Shown here piece by piece: positions 23,836 to 36,600 of a stretch of DNA of 64,000 nucleotides. The position numbers and the translations under genes are program-made. The notes under the pieces were generated by a model. It had not been told where the DNA came from. It worked only from the letters and a program-made list of their open reading frames with translations, and ran no database searches. Positions within the stretch are counted from its first letter, which is position 1. Each line of letters begins with the position of its first letter. The stretch lies in the NCBI GenBank assembly GCA_025618425.1, contig CM046845.1:6935491-6999490 (forward strand), in the 5' to 3' direction. The DNA comes from Heliocidaris tuberculata (lineage: Eukaryota > Echinodermata > Echinoidea > Camarodonta > Echinometridae).

Positions 23836-24518
23836 TTAAAGGGAAAGTCCACCCTGATATCAAGTTGGTTTTATAAGAAGCAGTTGTTTTTTTTATTAAT
23901 CGAAGCTTGAGAAAAATCCGATGAGAAATAAGAAAGTTATGAATTTTTGAAGTTGTAATCAATTAGACACAAAGTGGCAACTCTGTGATGTATCATGCGA
24001 GCTCCTCCCCCATTTACCCTGTACCCAAAAATCATAAATTTTCATTTTCTATAAAGAAAATATTCAATCATACATCCACAGTCGATATAAATGTAATCAT
24101 TGCACATATGTTTTACACCAAACCTGTATGGACCAAATCTTTTCCATAATGAACAACTAAGAAAATGAAAATTTATGAAATTGCCTGTATTCAGCAAAGG
24201 GGAGAGGAGCTTGCAAGATGCGTCACGGAGTTGCCAATTTGTGTTTGATTGATCTTCGAATTCTCTTTCAAAACAAACTGTAAAAATTATTCACTTTTCA
24301 AAATAAAATTGAATCAATATACATGTAATATATCTAGATACAAGTCGCTCCAAAAAATGCAGTAATCATTAGTTAACAAATGTGTTGTTATGTTGTCCTT
24401 TCTATATTAGCTTGTAAGTGTTTTTTATTAATGATAATGAAATGTATTTATCAAATAAAATATATCTATGAATCTATCACTGAAATAAACTAAATTCCAG
24501 GGTGCACTTCCCCTTTAA
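23836..24518. mobile_element. TTAA-flanked fold-back MITE (683 bp)
   Basis: TTAA followed by AGGGAAAGTCCACCCT at left and, inverted, AGGGGAAGTGCACCCT at right before TTAA. The arms extend inward (GAAATAAGAAAGTTATGAAT; GGCAACTC near both GAGCTCCTCCCC and GGAGAGGAGCTTGC). TTAA flanks and AGG ends suggest a Kolobok- or piggyBac-type derivative. Confidence 0.65.
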
Positions 24519-25609
24519 GTGATGCCTATTTTAGAAGTACAAGTACATGTGATTACTTCAAAACAATATGAGGACTTGCCTTTAAGCACTTTTAACTGGG
24601 CAGATCTCCTTATAAAACATTCCTTGAAAAAAAAAAAAAACATCTGTACCCTCTTCAATACTCTTTGGAAGCGCACCAATTTACTTTTTAAAACATGATG
24701 AAGTCTCTATTATCATTACATGTATTTATGCCCATCATTAAAAAAATCTACTCTGCCAGTGTTAGAAGTGCACACAGGCCTAAGATAAGCTACATGTAGC
24801 TACTAGTATGCATAATAGTAATAATAAATTGATTCTATGTATACAACAAATGTAATTTTCAGGAAGAGACATTATTATAATGTTTTGATGATATACATAC
24901 ATGTACACTGTATACATGTAGGCCTAAAAACAAAATAGACCATGCCTCCAATTTTTTAAGTCCTCTCATACAAGAAATAAACACTTTAAATGGGATCCCT
25001 TCAAATCACGTGTGAAATATGTGAATTCTTATCCTATGTAATCAATGTACATGTATGTATCATGTCCATGTATGTACCAGCAATGCAAGAGACCTTTAAA
25101 TATAAAATATCTCAGCTAATACGAAAGCATAACTACAGTGGACAAACATACAGCACAATCACATTGCCCACTGCCTCTTTGGCCACTGGTTTCGGTTACT
25201 ACATGTATGTTGTGTCTTATTTTTAAACTCTTACATCATTTCCTAACAAGCGATGCGTCTTCTCCATGGCAGAAGACAGATTTATGGCTGCTTTGTTAAT
25301 GTAAAATCATTACTGGATGATAGATACAGATGAGTCAGCCAGAATACTAGAAGAGAGCCTAGAGGTCTTGCAGTATCATCATCCATCTTCCAGACAGCGA
25401 TACTGATGCCACAAAAGGTTCCCTAACCCCGAAGCCACGCTACGTAGGACACTTGTCATAAATGAAAAGGTTGAAAGGGTTCGATGATTTATTTCTAATA
25501 CCTGACTGCTAAGAAAGCATGTGTATGCTTGTACATGTAAGTAAGAAACCAGGGGAGTCCTCTCCGAGGGACTTGGTAATGAGGATTAATGCCTTACCAA
25601 AGGGCACTA

Positions 25610-25682
25610 GCACATCCACTTGGTTTCAAACCAAAGTCCTCCAGTTACGAGACCACTGCTCTACCAGTGAGCCATCTCGCCC
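25610..25682 (-). repeat. tRNA-like SINE head
   Basis: Minus strand reads GGGCGAGATGGCTCACTGGT with box A TGGCTCACTGG and box B GGTTTGAAACC. The 3' acceptor strand does not pair, so this is SINE-like rather than a functional tRNA. Confidence 0.5.
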
Positions 25683-26091
25683 CCATAAATAAACTTTCAC
25701 AATTGAAATTTTTATTTGAAATGCTTTTTTTCATATAAATTGGTTAACTATCTTCTATGGAGATAAACTTCATGATCTGGGAGAAAAAATATAGACCTTC
25801 TTTGTCCAAACCCTCAAATTGCCACCCACACCACAGACGGGGTTAAAATAAGGGTAAATAATGGTCTTTTCCTGTAACAAAGGAAAGAGTTATAACATAC
25901 TTTATGCTAAACACCTTCCAACTGTCTGAGTAAAGCTTAAATGAATTTGGACTAGATATCACAATGAAATGAAGCTCAAAAGAGTATCTCTAACGAAAAA
26001 AAACTAGAGAGATGAAAGGGTAATCCATCCCAAATGTACATGTATGTGGAGAAAAAAATAATTCCGCACTGGATTTGAGCCCCACACAATG

Positions 26092-26195
26092 CCCCCCCCC
26101 CCCCCCCCTCCCATAACCTTCTAGCAAAAATAGCCCTGGGCAACTACCTCCTATTAAAATGATTTACTTCCTTGGGCAATCACCCCCCCCCCCCC
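26092..26195. repeat. Two poly-C runs
   Basis: C runs at 26092-26108 and 26183-26195 about 75 bp apart; no other signal. Confidence 0.7.
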
Positions 26196-27698
26196 TTCCC
26201 CTCCCTTCCCATGACAAGTACATGTACCCTATCTAGACATTAAAACTACAAAATCAGACATCAAAGCATTACAGAAAGCCCAAAAGAAACACAGAATAGT
26301 ATGATTTTAAAAAAATATACAAGGTCTTCATCCATACTACAATGTAAATGTAGATTGATACATGTACTAGTGACAGTAGGAGGAACTACAAATATTGGCA
26401 GGGCATGATTACAATCTCCTAGCATGATATATTACATAATTGCTCAATATGACCAGCTGTATTACTCATTGACAACCTAACAGTCCCAAGATATATGTTA
26501 AATGGCTTCTCAACAGGTTACCTGTTCATGCCAGTACGTCATAGAGTGAGACATCAGGACTAGAACAATAACCCAATGCAGAACATAATCAGGTGATTTA
26601 ATGGGACATCCACCACCACGCAAGGCAGGCGAGCAAGCCACGGCAACAGGCCAGCCACCGATATTGGCAGGCTCCCAATAAACTAGCTTCCCTTTCTGCA
26701 CAGCCCTCTGCCAAGTCATGTGTCGATCTACATGTATTGACTAGCTGGAACTGGTCGACGGCCAACAACTATGAACTAGCTAGTCAGGCAGCGCAGCTCC
26801 TGGGAAATTTGGAAAGCGAACATGCAAGCCAAATTTGACAGATTTGGCATGTGCATGCATGGTCATGAGTTTGATGTATGTAATTATACACACAAGTGCA
26901 AGGATATCTTCTGTACCATCTTACCTTTGTACATGTAGTTATATTTTGTGTGTCATTAATTTATATGCCATAGGGCATTTTACATCAATTCACATAGGTA
27001 CTGTCTGGCCCCTTGGAAGAGTAAAAATAATATGATCCATGTTTATTGTACCAGTCATTATAAGCTCATGTAGACGTCCTTATGTACACTATATTTAACC
27101 AAATGTTACTACTAGTATTATATGCATATACATGAACAGCTGGTACATTTAGTGGATGGTTAATGTTTACAAAAATGGGACTGTCCCTGAAGCATTAATG
27201 AATCATTAACCTAAAAAAATCAAAATTCCTATAGTGATACAAGTCTTGAGATGGAATTACAACCTAGAAAAATGTCAGTTTAGAAAAGAATGATACTTCT
27301 TATCAGGAACAGAACCAGCTCTTGGTTCTCTTTATTTTGTGAAATGTTGGTATTTAGTATTGAGGTACATGTAATTCATAATTCATCCCAATTTGATTAA
27401 AATGATCAATGAGCAATTTTGTGCTGTGTTTCAGGTCAATCGTTTGCAGCCCATAGTGAAGTGACGGTCTCCTTGAAGAAGCCAATCTTACTCAAAGCTA
27501 GTTGGTTCTCTCAATATCTTTTGAAGTATAGAACATTTCAGTATACAAATGTATGCATCAGCCTCATTGAACAGAGAGCTCTGAATCACTGATCTTGCTG
27601 GAACCACAGGCTGTATTTAAAGGGGTTGGTGAAGGAAGATTTAATATATGCAACAGGATACTAATGAATTACACAAAGATCAGTATGTTAGTTCTCAC

Positions 27699-28227
27699 CT
27701 GCCAAAGGTAGGTCCCCATCCTGGTGTGATCCTGCAACCATGCTAGGACTGAGGCTTGAACCCTGGAACCTCACCGATGGCGTAGGGCGTACCTGCGGGG
27801 TGAGGTGCCAGGACTGCAGACCTGCTACCGTGGCAGAGTACGTGGGTGAATGGTGCCTGGAGGTTGCCCCCTGGTAGGGCACCGCTGACGGCGCCGCAAT
27901 GGTGGAGGCCATACTGGTCAGCGGTGGAAGGCCACTGCTCCCCGGGAAGGTGAAGATGCTGCCTCCGCTGTTGGATGATGTAATGGGTAACGACATGGTG
28001 ATGGGGTTGGGCATCGGCTGCCCGGGTTTCGATCCAATATTTATCCCGACAGTCGGCGGAGGAAGCTCCACACGGATGGTACCCTCTGTGGTAGCCACCA
28101 TTGCTTGTCCCGGTACCGAGCCACAGTAGAAGGTGTTTGGAAGCAGAGCCAGCTGCACCTGACGGGAAGAGTCCACGTCACCGCCTCCTAAAGCTTGCTT
28201 TGGAGTTGAAGTGTGCAACATCACATC
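27699..28227 (-). CDS. ATXN1: Ataxin-1 orthologue, coding exon 2 (residues 385-560 plus 1 nt)
   Basis: Internal coding exon bounded by acceptor TTTTGTTTTAG|GAT and donor GGCAG|GTGAGA. It enters in phase 0 and leaves in phase 1, so the last G joins the next exon to make Gly561. The 176 codons are Ser/Pro/Thr/Gly-rich and lack a folded domain. The segment LLPNTFYCGSVPG (about 412-424) resembles the GLPATAFYAGTQPP segment of human ataxin-1, which places this exon in the central linker of the family. GC content is clearly higher than in the surrounding introns, as in the other coding exons. The upstream intron is 1,666 bp and the downstream one 13,352 bp. The exon begins two codons before the first visible Met, so it cannot be an independent gene start. 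Confidence 0.92.
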
Positions 28228-29893
28228 CTAAAACAAAAAGGAAAAAATGCTCCAAGCAATAAAATAACTTTCTTGATATAAAAAACCTAACAGGACTTTT
28301 GGGATTTCAGGACAAGAACAAAATATATAGTTGCATGCATTCAAAAGCCAGGTAAGCATCTTCTTCCTTGTAGAGATTCAAAGTCTCAAACATATGTATA
28401 ATACACTTGAGTGTTTCCATATACAGAAATAAACTTGCATCCCCCAAACAAAGTATATTAACAAAGAATAAAGAATATAAATATGTGACATAGAGTAAAC
28501 AACCAAGAACATTTTTTTTTCATGATCAGTGGATTTTTTTTTTGCATACGAAGAAAAAGTTGTGGTTAGTATGTTCACTCATGCATGAAAGCAAATGCTC
28601 ATTCATAACTTTTCCTAGATATGCCTGGAACAGGTGTCACCAAAAAAAAATGACAGACAAAAACCAAATTACCCTACATCAAATGAAGAAAAAAAAAACC
28701 CAAACACAACTGTAATAATAACTAGACTCAGGTTAGTTTCCTGTTTTGAGAAGGCAAAGTTTTTTTTAACAGAATGACTTCTGAAAGACATAAAAAGGTC
28801 ATATGAAGTAGATCATGCTAATATAATCTTGATAAATATAATCATAGAAAGCAAAAACAAACAAACTTAGCAGTAAATTAACTGTCTTCCCATACCTGTA
28901 GGGAAATGCATCTTCTACAATAACAAGATGCATACATGTACATGTACTAACACTAACTGTAGTCACAAACACAACATAATCTCCCACCCACTAGAATTCG
29001 GACACGACAATAATGAGGGCAGAATTAATGGGACCCAAAATGGCCTTGTCCATCATGTGAACAAATGCAGAGCAGATACTTCGAGTAAATTTGTTCTTTA
29101 TATAGCGCGGAATGGTTATCGCATCTTTACGAATTACCCCCTCATGTCACGTTGGGATGCTGTGTTGTTTACGACCTGTATGATAATGTACTTTCAAAAG
29201 GCTTCAGGGAGCATTCACCTCGGGTATGTTCAATAATGTACAATTTCTTCCACTTCCGCTTGCACATTGTCTCCCAGGTTTCAGTGTAGTGTTTATGTTG
29301 TGCATTGTACACAAACATTGTAGAAAGGCCCCGTTTCATAAAACTTCTTATCATTAACAACTGCCACATTTCTATAACAAATTTGCCTTCAGCCAATCAG
29401 ATGCAAGGATTTCAGTCGCTTCTAACAAGTTATTGCAAATCTTTATTTATAACAAGTTTTTTTATGAAACAGGGCCAAAATGTATTTGCAATTTGCCATT
29501 TCTATCATAAAGGCGATAGAAATGTATATATATATATATATATACAACAGATGATGAGAATCAAAATTAAAGGTTAAGAGAGCATATATACATGTACATG
29601 CAGAATAACCAATAATGAAGCATAAAAACAAGATAGAGGAAGGGGGCAGTTACATGTACAAGTAGGCCTATTCCTAAAAATATAGAAATGAAACGGAACA
29701 CTTCTTTATACTTACATGTATATAGTCATTCACAACAAAACCTTGGGCCAAATTTTGAAATCAATGACACAGACGATGAATAAATTATTTAGTGGAAATG
29801 AAAATGTCAAGATATTATTAAAAACTGTGGACAGGAAAGAAAATGAAAGAAAGAAACCACAATATCCAGAAGCTTATATTACCAAATACATAC
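28228..29893 (-). other. Ataxin-1 intron 1
   Basis: Phase 0 intron of 1,666 bp with donor GTATGT and acceptor TTTTAG. It is AT-rich, with a (TA)n run near 29525 and a 150-bp inverted-repeat element (29327-29476). A fragment at 29090-29230 recalls the SINE body seen near 47.4 kb (TATATAGCGC, then GGGAGCATTC). No further exon was seen. Confidence 0.8.
29327..29476. mobile_element. 150-bp MITE with GGCCCCGTTTCATAAAA ends
   Basis: Left GGCCCCGTTTCATAAAACTT; right reverse complement GGCCCTGTTTCATAAAAAAA. Flanked by A-rich bases (possible AAA duplication). In ataxin-1 intron 1. Confidence 0.65.
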
Positions 29894-31045
29894 CTTAGAT
29901 GATGGAATGTGCACCGACTTATTTTGAAGAGATGAACCTGGGCTAGCTCCTTTTGAATCTGGTCGTTCACCCGTTTCTGGGATGGCCACTCTGTATGCTA
30001 CGGTGGAGGAAACCTGTTGGAATGGCGACACTCTGGCCTCAGGGATGCTACGATGCACTTGGCTAGAAGGAGACAACTGCTGCATCTCTGCCAATCGTCT
30101 GCTCTCAAGGATTTGTTGCTCCCGTGCTTCCAGATATCTTGTGGATGCGGAGTAGTGCTTCTCTGGGCTAGACCTACCACGATCCTCACCAGGAGCTTCT
30201 GGATGCTGTCCTGCTGGAGGGATGAGGTGGCCACTGGGAAGGATGCCTGTCAAGACAGGTGGACCTACTGCAGTCGGTAGGTAGCTCCCCTCAGGGAACA
30301 TCCCCTTGGACGTTGGTATCACCCCAGCCATGAGGGGTGAGAGAGGGTTGTACTGGGCAGGGATGTAGCCACCCTGGAAGTAGGAAGGTGCTGGAATGAG
30401 GTGTCCCTGGAGGTGCTGTTGTGCCTGACTGCCCATGCTGGCAAGCATCGCTGAATAGGACTCAATACCATGGTAAGGTCTGGGATTGGAACTGCTATGT
30501 AAACCTGCTGTGTAAACAGCTGCAGCAGGAGATGTGAATGCACTTGGATAGGGTGCAAAGACAGCTGAGGACGTTGGGTTGATGGCAACCAAAGGAGGGG
30601 CTGGCTGACCAGGGTACTGGAGCAGAGGTAATGATCCTGGGTTCATGCCACTGCCCGTTACAGCAGGGGAGGCCGATGCAGGAGGGTAGGGCCGACCTCC
30701 ATTTGATGCTGCTAGAGGGTTGTACAGTCCATATGGTGAGGCTGATTCTCCAGAGCTACCCGAGGCAACCCTTGTCTCTTCTCTGTGTCTTTCTTGTGCC
30801 AACTCTCGCTGGCGTTGTTCATCCTGCATCACCGCCTCACTCGATTTTGGAATCTGTTTTACCGGTGGTGACGGGGATTTCTTTATTGAGTTCTGTGCTC
30901 GAGTCTCGTCCCCGTCGGTGTCCGATGTGTCCTCGATGGTGAATGGATGTGAGTTGTTTGAATCAGTTTGCTTGGAAGTGGTCGTTGGTTGAACGCTGTG
31001 ATTTCTTTCATCTGAAGTGCTTGGTTTGGCATTGTAACTACCCAT
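29894..31045 (-). CDS. ATXN1: Ataxin-1 orthologue, coding exon 1 (residues 1-384)
   Basis: First coding exon of a four-exon ataxin-1 family gene. Vertebrate ataxin-1 is a nuclear RNA- and protein-binding factor that acts in transcriptional repression with Capicua and contacts splicing factors. Residues 1-384 are mostly low-complexity Ser/Pro/Gly. Visible landmarks are an acidic stretch (about 37-49), a charged helix-like segment (74-92), the motif IESYSAMLASMGS (194-206), which matches LEAYSTLLANMGS of human ataxin-1 just before its polyQ tract, and a Glu/Arg-rich helix (about 295-323). No polyQ run follows the motif. The start is chosen because a TAA lies in frame seven codons upstream (31066-31064) and this is the first Met after it; its context is mediocre (C at -3, G at +4). 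The exon ends at AAG|GTATGT, phase 0, after Lys384. Human motif comparisons are from memory of the family, not an alignment. Confidence 0.93.
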
Positions 31046-31210
31046 TAGATGACAGCGACACGCTTAAGCAACACATCCATTCAAATCAAGCAACATCTTT
31101 GCTCCCATCTTCCATTGCATTCACAGAACTTTGAAGAGAACTTTCAAAGCACCAACAGGCTTCCAAGAACACCTCCTAATCAAGACTTGTTCCATTTAGA
31201 TCACAGGAGT
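31046..31210 (-). other. 5' leader of ataxin-1 start exon with two upstream ORFs
   Basis: A good 3' splice site (pyrimidine-rich tract ending TTATTTTGCAG|ACTCC) places the exon start at 31210, which implies at least one upstream non-coding exon. The 165-nt leader contains uORF1 (31195-31121, 24 codons) and, immediately after its TGA, uORF2 (31120-31064, 18 codons). uORF2 is in the main frame and ends 18 nt before the main ATG. Such uORFs would be expected to dampen translation, but that is inference. Confidence 0.55.
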
Positions 31211-33104
31211 CTGCAAAATAAGTTCAAAGAAAAACATAAGAAACACGTTACAGTTTCACAAACAAGTGTCATGAGAGATTTACACATGAAAGTCAATCCA
31301 TCATCCTTTTTAAACATAAACATGCTGAGAATTGCATTTGCAAGAGAAAACTAAATAACTGCTTTTTTTTCTTTTAATTTCAATTTTCCTAACAACAATT
31401 GTACTGGGGTGGATAAAGAGAGATACGTGTAATTAGGGAGAAATATAAATACAAACTTTGTGAAAAGAGTAGAGAGGAAAGAAAAGAGAAAGAGTAAAAA
31501 AGAAGTAACTTTGAAATTTGTTTAAAAATTCGTGCCAACCATGTAAAAACTGAGCATGATGTACAAGAAAGCACAGTATTTCATATTTAATAAAATGCAC
31601 TGAAAGAAAGAAAATAAAGCGATCAGTACCAGGGGCCTTTGTTTCTGGCAATCCGACGGAATTGAACAGTAATGCCTCATCTATTGGCAAAATATGCTGG
31701 TAAGTATGAAGCACTCTGACTCAGATTTGAACCTCTGACCTTGTGGTTTACCACTACCCTAACCATTAACCTACATGTCCTCTGCCTCTCCGTTCTAATT
31801 CAGAACCAGCGATGCTCACATACATGTCCTGCATGTATACTCACAAAGAGACATGCACAAGGAAACATGACCCAGGTTATTTCTGCAAAATATAGTTGTA
31901 AAATGCACTACATGTACATGTACATGTTAATCAGTTAAGGTCAACAAAATTTTAATGTATCTTTCGTTCATGACATTCAGAAATCATTAAATTTATATTC
32001 AAATGTAAAGTGCAGCGTTTTCTAACCACAGAGTGAGTGCACACATGCGATACATGTGTATATCGATTAACATCAGTAAATGGACAATCTCACAAAAAAT
32101 AATAGTGTACAGAATCATGTGCATTACGAACGAGAAGATCATTACATCCAACAATAACAACACTCTACATTTACTTACATTTTTATTTGAAAATGAACTC
32201 CCAGGTGATCATTTTCCTTTTTAATTGTGAATTGTTCACCGTATTACACACTGTACAAAAAAACTGTACCTCCATAATGAGGAAAATAGATCCATCGACA
32301 GACATCTTCATTTAAAATCACAGGTCGCCCTGTTCGGTTCCTATCCTGAAATACCCACACACAAGAAATCTCCATGTAATGGACATCTGTGGCACTCTGC
32401 CAATCATAATTGCTGGCAATTCCATTTTCTATTCCTCCTCTGAACGGCAGCCATAAATATGAGATAACATGAATCCCAGGTGCAAATATAATGGGCTGGA
32501 GATGATGACAACAGTTTGAATGCTACTGTGGAGTGCAGTTTGACGACATGTGATTTCTTCTACATTTATATAAATTTGTGTAACTTTAATACACAAACTC
32601 TCTGTATCCAAGATAAATTAATTCATGTATTTTCATGTAGGAATACATGTATATGTCGAAGGTAACAATGCAAAAATGAGAACATATATATATTTTAAAG
32701 CATAAGTAAATTGTTACTTCATAATGATTCATTTGAATCTAAATCTAATGTTACTTTTAAAGGCCACCACACTCCATACCACATGACTACATGACATGTA
32801 TATCCAAATTTCAAAAGGAAATACAATGGATCATATGGAATTTTGAAAATATGATTTTTTCCTGACTGAAGTCCCAAACTGTCATTTGAATAGTGACACC
32901 AAAATTGCAGGACATTGTGAGCCTTCCAATTGGCAATTGGAGATATGGTCCCATCAGCTGCAAATCAAAGAGACAGCATAACCATCCCACGACTGGCCAC
33001 TAACTGTCACTGGTAGCTGATTTTACTTTTTCCTCAATCCCGAAGGCTTCAAATACCATGCAATTCCAATACTGATATTCATAGTCCATTCGGGACCTAA
33101 TCCA
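31211..33104. other. Upstream intron sequence with tRNA-like head
   Basis: Mostly AT-rich and featureless. At 31728-31786 the minus strand has a tRNA-like sequence (box A AATGGTTAGGG, box B GGTTCAAATC) typical of a SINE head. No coding exon seen. Confidence 0.45.
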
Positions 33105-33600
33105 TTAAAGGAGAATGAAACCCTGGGGAAATATCCATTTTAATGCAAAGAGAGGATAGAGAGAAGCAATTAAAAAAAAGTTCCATCAAAACCGGTTACG
33201 AAATGAAAAGTTATGAAAGTTTGAAAAGTCTCAATTTACTTTCTATGGCGATCCTCATATTGGCAATGTTGCTTCAAAATGGCAGGTTAAGTAGTACAAC
33301 TCTCAAAATGTTTTGTACTCAAAATTTCATATTTTCTCCATTATCTTGAAAGATGCTCCTTGTCTTTTTACATTTTCCCATGATATATCTTGAGCTAAGA
33401 AGAAGACAAGCTGCACCTTGAGAGATAATGGGGAAATCATGAAATTTTGTCTACAAAACATATGGTGAGTTGTACTCCTAAACCTGTCACTTTCTCATTT
33501 CGTAACCGATTTTGACGGAACTTTTTTAAAATTGCTTCTCTCTATCCTCTCTTTTCATTAAAATTGATTTTTTTTTCCCCAGGGTTTCATTCTCCTTTAA
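33105..33600. mobile_element. TTAA-flanked fold-back MITE (496 bp), near-perfect ends
   Basis: TTAA plus AGGAGAATGAAACCCTGGGG at left, and the exact inverse before TTAA at right. The arms pair over roughly 200 bp (GAGAGGATAGAGAGAAGCAA; AAAGTTCCRTCAAAAYCGGT; GTTACGAAATGA), leaving a short centre. No ORF. Confidence 0.8.
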
Positions 33601-36600
33601 GAATTTACATTTTTAAACTTCCATATCTAATACTATTGCAACTTCTTATGAAATTGAGTATTGTCTAGTTGTAAGGCAAGTGATAGCATTAAGGCTATTA
33701 GAAAATTGCAGCCCATAAGTCAGAAAATACCTGAACAGTACATGCAGGGTTGTATGCATCTCCCCCCCCCCCCTAAAAAAAAAAAATAAATAAAAAAAAC
33801 CAAATCCATGACCTTGACCAATGCAAAAAATGTAAGTTCATGACATGACATTACAATAAATTTGTATTTCTGTTGAAATCTTGCTGTTATCCCTGTGTGA
33901 AACAAATCAGAAACAATGTCATCTTGTCGCCACAAAAGAAAAATACAATGTATACGACCCTGAAGATAACAGCTTTGGTACAAAAACAACCTGCAAGAGA
34001 AAAATAATTCTACAGAGAACTACATTTACTTCTCAAAATGTACAATTTAAATGGTTATTTTCATCAATTCATAAATTATGAAATTTGCCCCAAGCTACAA
34101 ATGTAAATTGTGCAATACATAATTCACGCATGTACACAACATACATGTTGTACATGCCCATTGCCCAAGGAAAATGTACTGATTGATAAAATAAGTGCTA
34201 CACTATATATTCCTTTTTGTTTATAAAATAAAATAAACATACACAGGTACAATAAAAACTTCAAAGTAATCACACCATTTTTTGAAATTGAAATTGAAAT
34301 TGAAAAGGTTTTATCAATATTGCACTTCACAGCCAAAAGGCTGAATTATGTGCAATTCACAAGTTTTGCAATGACATGGTATAAAACTGCTTAAAAACAA
34401 CAAATTCGGTAAAAATTTGCTCATTGTTATAATGCACAAATCATACAATTGTATATTCCTTTTTGTTTACAAAATAAGCATACACATGTAAAATAAAAAC
34501 TTTAAAATAAATCATAATAAATTTGGATCATCGTTATATTGCACAAATTATACGAAGATTTGTTCCTTGTTGCACATATAATATCCACAAATACAGAATG
34601 GATACTCTTTATTCACCTGTACCGTGCACACCGACTGTTAGCAACTGTACATCAATAAGAGACAAGGTTTGAGAGGAACGAGAGTAAATAATTAAAATCC
34701 AAAGCCTCAGCTGCATTCTTGTGAAAAGCAATACCCAATATGCAGACTTCAAGTCCCAGACATACGCTAAAGGTCATAACAAGTCTATATTCCCTATCCT
34801 ACATCTAAGTTGTCTACTTTTTCTGTCTTCGTCTCTGCGAAAGCTTTCTATATATGTGCGCATCGCGCAACATTCTTTACTGTGTTATGAACTATTCCTC
34901 AAATCATATTTTAAATGTGTTGTTTCTGTTGCATTCAGGAGTTTTAATAGTTTTAAGAATGATAAAAAAATATAATTGTGTTTTTGACTTGCCCAACAAG
35001 AAAACTTGATAGTAAGTTCTATTAAATACCCACTTCACTCCCCCCCCCCCCATTTTTTTTTTCTTCAAAGAGTTGAATGTTAAAGTTTGATCATCTACAT
35101 TTAAAATATTACTTTGTAAAATTGGGCAAAAAATGTATTCCATGGGAGAAACTTCTTTGATAATCCAATGAATAAATTCCAAATATATGAACAGCAAGAA
35201 AGTTATTAAGGATGAATTTTAATTCTGGTAGCAGAAAGGAAATTGGAATGAAACTTGTTGAATATGAAATCATATTGTGCCCTTTACAAATTTATCAAAA
35301 GATAGCCAGTTTTTTTAATGTTCTGTCCATGATTTCCACTAAATTTTAGTGCAAATATATTAATAAATCTATTTGACTTTTTTTACCTAAAGAGGAAAAA
35401 AATCATAAGAGCTAAAAATTGTTGGTATCTTGCTATTTATGAACTAAAATTAAATATATCTGAAGAAAACTTTTTTGGAGACTTCCTAAAACTATAAATG
35501 GGCTTTATTTGCTAAGATGTGCAATTATACAAAAGAGAGGGCAAGTATGTTATCCAGCAAAATCTTTTGTGTTTAACATGTTGCAATGCTTGACACCTTC
35601 AGATAAATCATAAAGTTCAAATTTGTTGTATTTCTTTCTCCATATATGATGTCCTAACATCAAGCAATTATTTAGTGAATTGATCTGCTTGTGATCCTGG
35701 GTCACTTCACGTTTTCAACCAAATTCCTCATTCAATTTTACATCAAGTCTTCACTTCCGTGAACTATTAATATATGCATTATCAAAATGTTTTAAAAAAT
35801 TACACTGTTGATCTATAGTCTATATAGGCTAGATATTTTTTGTTGGTACATGTATAATACATGTACTTGACCTCCAGGGCATTTGAGTGATGCTTAAAAG
35901 AGGCTGCTCATAAATTTTGTATGATCAATACATCATTGCTTCAAGGTTCCAAGAAAAAATATGTAATTCACGCACTTTAAATATATATCAAGTTTCATAA
36001 AATGTACACAATGAGAAGAAAAAAAATGGGACAAGTATACCGATGCAAAAAAAAAGAAGTGAATAAGAAAAACCCTGGTCACATCCTGGCATTAAGAATC
36101 TCATTCTTTTTTTCTGATTGTAATTTATTTTATTGAGTTCACTTCATGTCAAGCTTCCTGACTATATAATATAAATAAACAGTTCATGAAAATCCATGAT
36201 TTAGTTCCTGAAGATGATCACGAATAAACGGTCGAAAATTCGAAACGCATCATGACTCTAATCTCCAGGGGTTCCATTTTTAGCACTACATACACACTGT
36301 AGCTACATGTATCTTTTAAATAGCGAACCACAACGATCTGTACATAATTTTTTCACTTTCTTTCTGTGTTTTGAAATTTCAACAGGAATTACTGAAATCT
36401 TACATGCAGATGAAATAATGTTTGGATGTTATGAATCATTTTAATTCTTTAAACTCTTTCTTGTTGTAATACTTCCTTGTGCATCTCGCAGAGACATGCT
36501 ATATCTTTTTAAAAAATATTCAAAATTGCTGTCCTGCCTCAGCAAATTGAGAAAATTGCAGGACAAAAAGCAGTAGGTGGGGTTCTGGACTGTAATACAC

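Larger units (their letters stand above)
14347..27698 (-). other. Ataxin-1 intron 2 (13.4 kb, filled with repeats)
   Basis: Phase 1 intron joining exon 2 (GTGAGA donor) to exon 3 (TTTTCCAG acceptor). It holds many inverted-repeat elements, a minisatellite-bearing terminal inverted repeat element, tRNA-like SINE heads and poly-C runs, itemised separately. Between those, 16758-18835, 19203-20307, 21532-22224, 23610-23835 and 24519-25609 show only AT-rich sequence with no convincing exon. 26510-26830 is more GC-rich than its surroundings, but I cannot assign it a role. Confidence 0.8.

Noticed and set aside
25610..25682. Possible functional tRNA-Thr (anticodon-like CGT)
   Set aside because: Anticodon stem and acceptor stem do not pair; SINE head is the better explanation.
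30017..30992. Plus- and minus-strand ORFs of 78-103 codons inside exon 1
   Set aside because: Shadows of the ataxin-1 frame; no independent motif.
36195..36250. Phrase CCTGAAGATGATCACGAATA ... CGGTCGAAA resembling repeated 3' ends of retroelements
   Set aside because: Only one copy seen and no coding sequence; not enough to name an element.
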